Below the pieces are notes generated by a model. The model searched no databases. It was not told the DNA's origin and worked only from the letters and a program-made list of their open reading frames with translations. The position numbers and the translations under genes were made by a program. From positions 868,001-932,000 of the forward strand of contig NW_015622545.1 in NCBI RefSeq assembly GCF_000835495.1: a stretch of 64,000 bases of DNA. Direction: 5' to 3'. This stretch comes from Cladophialophora immunda. Taxonomy: Eukaryota; Ascomycota; Eurotiomycetes; Chaetothyriales; Herpotrichiellaceae. Positions 49,944 to 58,230 of the stretch are shown here, one piece after another (position 1 is the first letter of the stretch; the number at the start of each line of letters is the position of its first letter).

Positions 49944-50509
49944 TCATGCCTAGAAGTTATACAGTTTATCTGCACCATCGATCAAATTGTGCCTTGTGCC
50001 AGCCCATTAGACTCGACCGGCATCGTCATATCAAAGATAACAGGGGACTTGGACACGACGGGAGACTGAAAGGGGCACACGGCGTCTATATACTTCTGTC
50101 ATCCTTCCTAATGTAGTAATGAATGTGCTCTTGTGCCCTGCCGCTCAGTCCTCTGTACAGATCACCCGGATTGCACAGGATCAAACAGATCAGTCACGTG
50201 ATCGTTACTTCGACCACGCATTTCCCGGAAGTCCCTTGCCGGGGATTGACTCGCCTGCGGCCTGCCGGCCCCGGCACTCCTTCCCCTGAGCCCGAACTGG
50301 CTCCTGCGGATTAGCATCGGGCCAGCCCCCCCTGGGGCTCGCGCGGTGCTCGGGCGTGCTCCCCCGGGGCTCCCCCGTGCTCTGCCGTCGCTCCCTCGAC
50401 GCTCTCCCGTGCTCGGCCGGGCGCTCCCCATGCTCTGTCACGTGCCTGATTAAAGCGGCCTGGCTCCCTTTCCTGAACGAAAATGGCAATGGACGAAGCA
50501 CGGTTCGGG
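49944..50509. other. downstream region with GC-rich short repeats
   Basis: At about 50,335-50,430 GTGCTC-containing iterations (GCGGTGCTCGGGCGTGCTCC) form a GC-rich minisatellite-like patch. Two CACGTG hexamers occur (near 50,195 and 50,440). No coding assigned. Confidence 0.4.
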
Positions 50510-50535
50510 GCATATATAATATATATATATATCCC
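50510..50535 (+). promoter_or_regulatory. TATA-like AT repeat
   Basis: CATATATAATATATATATAT lies about 85-110 bp upstream of the ATG at 50,621 of the helicase-like relic. It could be a TATA element or a simple AT microsatellite. Confidence 0.3.
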
Positions 50536-50620
50536 CGGAACCCACGAAGGTCATCTCCTTGGCTTGACCAGTTATCCTACCGATAATGCCACCGTTGTCA
50601 CACCTAGCACTGAGCTCCGC

Positions 50621-52110
50621 ATGACCTTCTGTCAAGACAAGAAGGCTGAGGGAAATGCCGAACTGGAGAAAGAGAATGGAGAACACACAAACGATGACAG
50701 TTCCGAAGCCGAACAGGAAGAGGCGGAAGGTCATGAGGAGTCTCAGCAGATTATTGAGACAGCCACCACCACCCCAGGCGTTCCTGAACCTGCTGCTACC
50801 TTGCAATCAGCCTCTCCCGAATCTGACCAAGCCCTTTCTGCTGAAGCCAGCAGCGACTCTACTGCTCCTGCGCAACCAATCTCTGAACACACCCAAACTT
50901 CTGCCGACCATCCCACCATTCAGCCTATTCCCGTCCAGACTCTTGGGCTCAGTTTCCAGGCATCCGTGACAAGGTCCCCAACCCCGAGCAGTGTATGCAA
51001 TTGAACACACAACAAGCTCAGGGTATGGCAGCAGCAGCTGACGCTAAGGGAGGTATCCTCTTGCTTGAAGGCGCTCCTGGAGTAGGCAAAAGCCATTTCG
51101 ACTGCCAATTCCTCAAACCTTTCCTCACCGTCGACAAACCCGGTCCAATCCTTCTGACCGCAAGCAGTAACCGAGCTGTCGAAGTGCTCCTGAAGAATGC
51201 ATGGACGGCAGACAAGCAGTTGGTTGATCAAGGCAAAACAAAGTCTGGGAAATGTTTCCTTTGCCTCCACTCCACTACCTTCGAGAAAAGCATCCGATCT
51301 CGCCACATCCGCACAGCTATGGAGAAGGATCCCAACGCTCGTCCTGATATTGAAGAGCGACCTCGACACAATCATCCGCCGACTGTTTGACAGCACGCGT
51401 ACTCAAACCTTCCCTGGTATCTTCGATCGACGCGTCAAAGACCTTACCTTGGCCCTCGGTGAGGGCCTTTTGCGAGAGACTGCCATCACGCCTGACCCTA
51501 TCTACACTCGTGCAGACGCTGAGCTTGAATGAGCCGACTTCCGCATGCAATTCAAGCGTTACTACGGCACTGGAGACATGACGGTTGATGAGAGAAAGGA
51601 ATACGCCACTCGAGAGCGCGAAATACTTACACAGATCCTATCCGGTGCTGATGTCAGCGCATGCAAAGGCTATATGGCCGGCTCGAAGCTCGTCGAAGAC
51701 GCCCTCGCAGCGAAGCATATCGGTGTCGTCATGGATGAGGTTAACCATGAACATCTTATCAACTATATATAGATATTTTCTAACTTCCAGCGCCTGAAAT
51801 ACGCTTCGCAATCCTCAGCGGCGACTAGAAGCGGGTCCCCCCCCCCCCAAACAGCTGTTCACCTCCAGAGACGTTACGTTCATCAATGAACTATCCATGA
51901 CCCCACCAGCGCGAAACTGGAACGATGAGCCCTCCACCGAGCAAGACGCATCCAACAACGACTGGAACGCTCAATCCTCTGCCGAAACTGCTGCCGACCA
52001 ACCCTCCGAGCAATCATGGGATGTGGCATCAACTTCATGAGACTCGTCGGCTGATCCTGCAAATGACGCCGCATGGGGCACGAGCGCCGACAACGAAAGC
52101 GCATGGTGAT
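50621..52110 (+). pseudogene. SF1 (Dna2/NAM7-type) helicase-like gene, core deleted
   Basis: Segments in order: an acidic, Ser/Thr/Pro-rich N-terminus from ATG 50,621; a frame change near 50,945; LNTQQAQGMAAAADAKGGIL with LLEGAPGVGKSHF (Walker A) and PILLTASSNRAVEVLLKNAW (motif Ia), as in Dna2/NAM7-type SF1 helicases; a second frame change near 51,300-51,350; FDRRVKDLTLALGEGLLRET; an in-frame TGA at 51,530; then FKRYYGTGDMTVDERKEYAT and KHIGVVMDEVN (Walker B). After a poly-C12 run, the only later sequence is a Trp-rich tail (DWNAQSSAETAADQPSEQSW ... AAWGTSADNESAW). Motifs III-VI are missing. Helicases of this type unwind nucleic acid with ATP; this copy cannot. Confidence 0.65.
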
Positions 52111-52129
52111 TGACATCAACTGAACAAGG

Positions 52130-52323
52130 TATGGCTCCGAACATCTCACATGAAATCGAGTCACAAACTTGCTCTTCAGACAGACAGAGCCGATCTCAAC
52201 AAACCAAACCCTGCCATTGCGGCAACCTTCTTTTTCCTTTGTTGTGGGCTGGTGCTGGATCCATTTGTTTGACGTCTTGCAACAAACGCTGTCGAGGTGC
52301 ACATGTCAGACATGATCTCTGCC
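52130..52323 (+). repeat. inverted copy of the 58-kb gene's 5' region
   Basis: CGAGTCACAAACTTGCTCTT, GGGCTGGTGCTGGATCCATT and ATGTCAGACATGATCTCTGC match the reverse complement of 58,212-58,020, the upstream region and first codons (MSDMISAL) of the small membrane-protein gene. The copy lacks a 30-bp tandem duplication present at 58.1 kb. Homology stops after the eighth codon, where module J begins. Confidence 0.85.
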
Positions 52324-52762
52324 CTCTGCCTCCTGCCTCCTGGTCTGCGAGTGTTGACTGGGACTGCGTTCTCCCTCTGCGCTGCCTGCGCTGGACTGCC
52401 CTTGAATGTGTTTGATGGCCAATTTTTTGACTTTGCGGCCTAAGCACCAACTTTCTTTTTCATCTTTGGTCCAACTGTCCACCGAAAAGTCACGTTTTTT
52501 GCTCCTTGAGCGTGAAACTTTTTGGCATTTTGTCCCCAACACCACCTTTTCGACTTTTGGTCCAAACCCGCTTTTCTTCGAGTGTGTTGGGACAGCTTTT
52601 TTCCACTGTCGATCCCAAACACTGACTTTTCTTGCTCCTCGAGCGGGTTTGATGACCAAAGTTTTCGACATGTGCAACTTTTGGGCTTTGACTGTTTGGC
52701 TTTTGGGAAAAGGTCGCACACAGCCTGAGTTGCATAACTTGGACTCACACCCTCCATGATTT

Positions 52763-52763
<1 letters not shown>
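52324..52763 (-). repeat. modular repeat block 15a (inverted J, F and Q)
   Basis: Inverted J: CTGCGCTGGACTGCCCTTGA, GTGTTTGATGGCC. Inverted F: CTTGAGCGTGAAAC, CTTTTGGTCCAAACCCGCTT, TCGAGCGGGTTTGATGACCA, GGCTTTTGGGAAAAGGTCGC. Q: ACTTGGACTCACACCCTCC. Read on the minus strand the order is Q-F-J. Confidence 0.8.

Positions 52764-52799
<36 letters not shown>
52764..52799 (+). repeat. AC microsatellite, 18 units
   Basis: Perfect (AC)18 at the E/Q boundary of the inverted modular copy. Confidence 0.9.
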
Positions 52800-52803
<4 letters not shown>

Positions 52804-53275
52804 TACCTTGTTGAAGCATCTCGTGTATCTCCATCTCGTCGTTCTTGCTTGCGTATCTTGCATCCCGGGTGTCTTCGCGCGTCATACTCGCGAGTCTAGG
52901 CAAATGTCCAACAACATCGGCGGTAACGACGCCAGCAGCAACAACACCAACAGCGACGACACCAGCCGCAACAACACCGACAGCAACAACAACAGCAACA
53001 ACGCCAGTAACAACACCTACAGCAGCAACATCAACAGCGACGACTCCAGCGGTACCGATATCAGCGGTATCATTAGCACTAGCCGCGCCGACAACATCAA
53101 CACCGTCACCACCATCCTCACCATCGCCGCCGTCACTACCATCACCAACGTCATCACCATCACCGTCGTCTCCACCATCACCATCGTCACCGTCGTCACC
53201 ACCGTCACCCCCGTCACCATCACCACCACCATCCAGCCCATCTCCAGGTTCAGATTCCATCGTCTCACTCGCTCA
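52800..53275 (-). repeat. modular repeat block 15b (inverted E and T)
   Basis: Inverted E (52,800-52,915): ACCTTGTTGAAGCATCTCGT, CTTGCGTATCTTGCATC. Inverted T (52,916-53,235): a trinucleotide-rich tract with ACC, AAC and GTC steps. D/T junction inverted: TTCCATCGTCTCACTCGCTC near 53,255. The plus-strand Asn/Ser/Thr frame through T is a repeat translation. Confidence 0.85.
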
Positions 53276-53480
53276 GGGCATTTATAGCCGCATTCCGGGA
53301 CTCTTATCATGAATGCAGTCCTGGGGACGCCTTGAGTATGGTCTAAGCCTGGTTGGCAGCCTCCTCCGTCCTGCAAGATTCTAACATCTTGTCCTTGCAG
53401 TCCTCCGTCCTGCCAAATCCTAGCGTCTTGCCTCTTGGAGTCCTTTAGCCGACGCTGGCAGCGTTGGCACCCTCTTCTGC
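53276..53480 (-). repeat. modular repeat block 15c (inverted D)
   Basis: CAAGATTCTAACATCTTGTC, CCAAATCCTAGCGTCTTGCC, CTTGGAGTCCTTTAGCCGAC and GCTGGCAGCGTTGGCACCCT are the reverse complement of D. With blocks 15a-b the minus strand reads D-T-E-Q-F-J, the same order as on the plus strand elsewhere. Confidence 0.85.
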
Positions 53481-54345
53481 TTTGTCCCCGACGTGGACCA
53501 GGATGGCCATCAGAACGTTGTGGCACAGGTCGAGCCGCTACTCGAGTCCCGCAACTTTTGGGGGAAAAGAGGCTGCTGTACCAAAGCCCGCCGAGAAATG
53601 GTCAACAGGCGAGGGTGCCAACGCTGCCAGCATCGGCTAAAGGACTCCAAGAGAGCAAGATGGCAAGAGAACAAGAGTGTGCAAGTTTGGGGATTTTCGA
53701 GTTTGGAGATTTGCAAGGGGTTTGCAGCAAGTGAGCAAAAGTGTTCACGATTGGAGGTTTGCAAGTTTGGAGATTTACAAGTTTGGGGATTTGCATGTGA
53801 GCATGCGCCGCGGGTGGGTGCAAACGCTCCCAAGGGACAAAAGTTCGACGCCCACAGCCACACCCAAGTCCACTGAATTCAATTCCGATAAAACAAAAAA
53901 TGGCATGGTGCAGTGGGTGAGTGAGCGAGTCTGAGAAAAAGGTTCCAGTTCTGCGAGGGCGCTGCTGAGAGCTGAGTGTCAGGGGAAAGGTTTGAATTCT
54001 GAAAGTCTTCTCCGGCGTACATAGTGCTGGGTGCCAGAGTGTCGAGAACAAAGGTCAAATTCTGGGCACGCCTGTCGAGTGAGAAAAAGTTTCAAGTTCA
54101 GGGAGTGCCTGAGGGCCCAAAGTGCCCCAAGTCGAATTTCCGGGGGTGCTCTTCTTGCCTGCGAGCGCCCAAAGTTCAAAATCCCAAGAGTGCCTATTGA
54201 GCGCCCTTCTCCCTCTGCACCGACCGCGCTGGCCTGCCCTCGAGTGTGTTTGATTGCCAAAGTTTGGGGGTTTTGCAACTTTGGGACTTGTGCACTTTGA
54301 CCACTGTTGGGCTTTTGGTCCCAAACACCACTTGCGACCCCGCGC
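53481..54345 (+). repeat. modular repeat block 15d (D, A, B-like, inverted J and F)
   Basis: D: GGGTGCCAACGCTGCCAGCA near 53,612. A: GGAGATTTGCAAGGGGTTTG, GCATGCGCCGCGGGTGGGTG, CAATTCCGATAAAAC to about 53,900. B-like: GTGTCGAGAACAAAGGTCAA near 54,040. Inverted J: CTCTTCTTGCCTGCGAGCGC, GACCGCGCTGGCCTGCCCTC. Inverted F: CGAGTGTGTTTGATTGCC, GGGCTTTTGGTCCCAAACAC to about 54,335. Confidence 0.75.
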
Positions 54346-54433
54346 ACGCTGTTCGTTCCAGACGGGGCCAGCTTCCTCGAGAACGTCACGCTGTGGAGGC
54401 TCCTCGCCACTGTGCCAGTTCAAGCGACTGCAA

Positions 54434-54668
54434 TCCCTTGTTGGCGTATGCTGACTTGATTGCACCGTCCCTTGTTGGCGTATGCTGACTTGNNNNNNNN
54501 NNNNNNNNNNNNNNNNNNNNNNNNNNNNNNNNNNNNNNNNNNNNNNNNNNNNNNNNNNNNNNNNNNNNNNNNNNNNNNNNNNNNNNNNNNNNTCCCTTGT
54601 TGGCGTATGCTGACTTGATTGCACCGTCCCTTGTTGGCGTATGCTGACTTGGTTGCACCGTCCCTTGC
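54434..54668. repeat. 34-bp tandem repeat with assembly gap
   Basis: The unit TCCCTTGTTGGCGTATGCTG + ACTTGATTGCACCG starts at 54,434 and 54,468, then after the gap at 54,593, 54,627 and (partial) 54,661. Copies are nearly identical. The 34-bp period is not a multiple of three, so the protein-like frames across it change with each unit. Confidence 0.92.
54493..54592. other. assembly gap, 100 Ns
   Basis: Exactly 100 Ns, the conventional placeholder for a gap of unknown size, inside the 34-bp tandem array. Confidence 0.98.
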
Positions 54669-55786
54669 GGCAGACGCCCCATACATGATGCTGCAGCGCT
54701 CCTCATTGGCTTCGTTGAAGGAATAGTCAAAGGCTCTCTCTCTTGGTGCGTGGAGGTGACAAGTGCTTTGGCCAGAGTCATCTTTTAGGGTGATTTCGTC
54801 GCTATCATCATACCATTCAAATATCGACATACAGATCGCTCGTTTCAGGGCATCCCGCGCCAAAACAGGCCCCGGTGACCACGGTGTGCCTTTGTCAATC
54901 AACGCCTGAATACGCGGAAGAAAGGGTTTCGTAGAGGAATCATGCGATTGGTATCACGACGAGGTCCACGGTCTGATTGAGTACGCGGAGAACACCCGTC
55001 TAAATAGGCTAGTAAGGGCGTCAACTCGCCGGTCGTCCGTCCTGGAGCCAGCCTCCCGCCCCTGTGTGAGGATTTCGAGCTCTTGAGCGTTCGCAACGAG
55101 GCCGCCGTTGTGGTCAACGAATTCCTGGAACCGAACTTTCGGCAGGAGTGGAAGGCTGGGCGCCGGTTGACGAAATCGGAGTGAGAGCTTCAATGCTGTC
55201 ACTATCAGGAACTGAGGATCCTCTTGCAGGCTGGGCGAGAAGAGATTGATGAGAGCGAGGAGGTCATGCAGGCCGTTGCGGAGGAAGGGGGTCCCGTGAG
55301 CAAGACAAGCGCGGGAGGGTCTGCCCAGTTCCACCGTGGTGCCGCAGCATCCAGTTTGCTACCTTCCTGAGGATGCCACTGGAACCACTGACGCATATCG
55401 CACTGTTATGGTCGACGCCATTCCGGTTGGGAGCACTGTTCCAGATGTTCTGAGTGTTGATTGTCAAGGGCGTTTCCTTGGAGCCAATCCAGCTATTTGC
55501 ACACATCGGCAAAGTGATAACCTTCATGACTGCTCGAATCGTGTTCAATCGTGAAGAATCTGCGTAAAACATGACCAAACATCAAGAAGCTAGACCTGGA
55601 GAAGCTGAAGACAAGAACCGATTCAAAATAAATGGTCTTTGACACGCAGATCGCAGCGGTCGTCCAGCATTTGGCCTCCGAGGCGTTCTTGGTCGTCTGC
55701 AAGAAACGAACCGACGAGCCCACCACGCAGAGGGAACCTCGAGATCGGCGAAGAACGGACGCAGATGCTTCTGGAAGAACGAGTCC
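54669..55786 (-). pseudogene. decayed unidentified gene, minus strand
   Basis: Minus-strand pieces: 54,902-54,690 (LARDALKRAICMSIFEWYDD; DEITLKDDSGQSTCHLHAPR), 55,334-54,954 (LLALINLFSPSLQEDPQFLI; FQEFVDHNGGLVANAQELEI), and 55,578-55,264 in another frame. The composition is protein-like, with one frame change between the first two. The C-terminal side runs into the 34-bp repeat. No family could be assigned. The piece VPTALKLSLRFRQ-like region and helical pattern do not identify a domain. Confidence 0.4.
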
Positions 55787-57060
55787 TTGACCCCAGCCGC
55801 GGAGCATTTTGACATCTGGCTCCAAAGATGTGCCCTGCAATTGCTGAAGATGGACGATAGGATCGAGCTCGGCCTCCCTCACACGACGGTTTGGATCAAG
55901 GCAAGGGGTATCGATAGGCTATTCTCTTCGTATCAAGTTCTCGCCCACGATCTGGCTGCTGTCCCGGCCAACTTGAGCGGAAACTGGGATTCGTTATCGA
56001 GGAGGATGATTCGAGAAGCCCCAGGCTTGCCCAAAACTTGGCGTTCGAGCTCATCGTTTTTGGGGATAGGTGGGATCTGTGGGCATCCAGCAACGAACAG
56101 CAAGAATGGTTCGGTCGAGTCTAAAAGCCCTCGCGGAGGTAGGGAAGGGGGGCTCTGTTCGTGGAGGCAGCCGTGTGGTGGCATCTGGGCGGCATCAGGC
56201 TCTTGCTCTGATGAAGGGTCGAGCTCGGCCACGCCGCCGCCGCTCCGGCGGTGTTCATGTCGCGTATGCGAGGGCGCGCCCTTGAGCGTCGCACAAGATG
56301 CAGGCACCCGTCCAAAGCAGCGGTCGTGCACTGTCAAATTTGGCTGGATATGCGGCGATCGACGGGCGAGTTTCGGCGGCAGCTTCGTGCAGAACTTGAG
56401 GAAGGCGATCAATGCTTTCTCGACAACCATCACCACTCCAACCGCGAGCATGGCGGCGTCGTCGCACTAGCAATCCGTAATCAATCCGGCGGCGAGGTGC
56501 TGGAGGCCTCGAAAGAGCCGGCGGATCCCACAGACGACCTCGTAGGGTGCACACGAGCACGGCCGCGATCCCGAGGGTGGCGGCCAAAGCTGTGGCTGAC
56601 CGCCCAGGGCCCGTCAGATCGTGCAGGTTGTATCTGAGCGCCGGGAAGACGCACCGCAGCACCGCAATTCCGTTTCCAAGGTGTGGCCACTGGGCAGGGA
56701 AAGATGGTCCAGAAACATGCCGACGGCCCTGGATTTGCGGTGAAGTGACGCTGCTTGGACTCTCAACGAAGCAGCAGGATGTGGGTTTTGTGCTGCATGT
56801 TGGACGGATGAAGTGTAGTAGAGTATCAACGGCGCCTCAGCGGCCGTCTGAACCGCCGCCATTTCCCCCAGGCATTTCGAGGTTTTGCCCCGGGCTTTGT
56901 GCAACAGATACGCGGATACGCAGATGCCGCGTTGTTAATTGCACTGCCGCACGCCAGAGACCAGGTTTACGCGTGGTGCGGCTGGCAGTTGGTGGAGAAG
57001 CCTTGGTTTTGACAATCGGCTTTGATGACACAGGCTGTAAAGACTGAACCTTTGGAGCGG
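55787..57060. other. decayed coding sequence, strand unclear
   Basis: The plus frame 55,787-56,100 (DIWLQRCALQLLKMDDRIEL; AHDLAAVPANLSGNWDSLSR) looks like a fragment of a helical protein. The minus frames 56,662-56,255 (ALAATLGIAAVLVCTLRGRL, hydrophobic) and 56,904-56,614 are also open. The opposing signals cannot be resolved and no domain is recognised. Confidence 0.3.
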
Positions 57061-57675
57061 CTTTCCATTTTCTGCTAGTTAAGGTGCTATTGAGCAGCCT
57101 GGTTAGGCCAGTGTGCGTCTTGGACCATCCCTGGACATAGCAAACATGGTTGGTGGGATCGGTGTTGCCTCAACCCACAGGAAACCCGATCGAAGCGTCT
57201 TTTTCTCTGTTGTTTCACTCCCAGGAGGTGTCATCGCCATTCTTCGAGCTGTACACCGCATAATTTCGGATATGCTATCGCGGTGATCGATGTAGGTTGG
57301 AAGTCCATGATGAGGTCCATCTCCTCCGCTCCAAAAGATGCTGGAAATCTGGCATGTAGCGGATTGGCTCGTCGCTCGCCCAGTGGCCCAAGTGTGCCGA
57401 CAGTACAGAGCTGCATGAGAGAGTGTCAGCGAGCGTGAGCGGCATGGGGAGATTTCATCAAAGAGGTCTCCGTACCGTGGCAACGTGCTCTTGTCTGGAC
57501 TCCATCATGCTTGACAGGCCCATTGCCCTCGAGATACCACAACCCAGATGCTCCGGAGGCTGCTGGAGTGAACTGTCCTCATGGCGGGTTGACCATCAGC
57601 AGGAAGAATAGAAGGACGAAGAGAGTTCTGGGGGGTTGATTTGGGCCCGGACTGCTGAGTAAGGGCCAGTGTTGC
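57061..57675. other. unassigned
   Basis: The minus frame 57,483-57,103 is open (126 codons) and Arg/Ser-rich without a domain. Nothing else is assignable up to the small membrane-protein gene. Confidence 0.25.
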
Positions 57676-58038
57676 TCAGCTGCCTTTTCTCTGTAGTTCG
57701 CGTTTCATTGGCACCAGAGTTTCCCTGCCGAAGCTCCAGAATACAAGGCCTGTGCCGTTTGTTTCGGCCCCAAAACAACCATGTGTGTCCTGACCAGCAG
57801 AGACCATTTCCGTTGCCTTCCAACAATCCGACTGTCTTTGCAGAGGAATGTACACAAGGCCGGAAGCAAACGGGCATTGCTTCCCCAACGTGGGCACCCG
57901 CTCGAGCCCCTCTGCATTCCACTGCGCCTCTTTGCCGAACCTCCAGAGACCGAAGAAAAGCACCAGCACGACGGAGATCGCCAGGGTGACCCACGCCCCG
58001 TTGGGGACTTTGGTGAGGGCAGAGATCATGTCTGACAT
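57676..58038 (-). CDS. small single-pass membrane protein, 120 residues, unknown
   Basis: From ATG at 58,038 the frame reads MSDMISALTKVPNGAWVTLA followed by ISVVLVLFFGLWRFGKE: a single hydrophobic span (about residues 15-33) with basic residues after it. The remaining ~85 residues are soluble and include a few Cys. The frame is also open upstream to 58,107, but the ATG context (GTGAACATGTCA) and the duplication that ends just inside this start favour 58,038. The upstream region plus eight codons were copied, inverted, to 52.1 kb, which supports this being a real gene with its promoter on that side. No family is recognised. Confidence 0.4.
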   Translation of the reverse strand: MSDMISALTKVPNGAWVTLAISVVLVLFFGLWRFGKEAQWNAEGLERVPTLGKQCPFASGLVYIPLQRQSDCWKATEMVSAGQDTHGCFGAETNGTGLVFWSFGRETLVPMKRELQRKGS

Positions 58039-58230
58039 GTTCACCCCGGCAGCGTTTGTTGCAAGACGTCGAACAAATGGGTCCAGCACCAGCCCACAAC
58101 AAAGCAAAAGGAAGGTGGCCGCAATGGCAAGCTTGGAAAAGGAAGGTGGCCGTAATGGTAGGGTTTGGTGTGTTGAGATCGGTTCTGTCTGTCTGAAGTA
58201 AGTTTGTGACTCGAAGTAACGAGGATAAAC
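58039..58230 (-). repeat. upstream region of the small membrane-protein gene, with tandem duplication
   Basis: Parental copy of the segment found inverted at 52,130-52,323. It contains two adjacent near-identical 30-bp units (GGAAGGTGGCCGCAATGGCA / GGAAGGTGGCCGTAATGGTA) at about 58,110-58,160. The 52-kb copy has one. Confidence 0.75.

Noticed and set aside
52130..52323. Second functional gene for the small membrane protein
   Set aside because: Only the upstream region and eight codons are present before the sequence turns into repeat module J.
52808..53287. 160-codon Asn/Ser/Thr-rich frame resembling a secreted protein
   Set aside because: It is the translation of modules E and T. Homologous modules at 14.7 and 23.9 kb do not keep the frame.
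54434..54668. CRISPR array
   Set aside because: The repeats are contiguous 34-bp tandem units without spacers, in a eukaryotic context.
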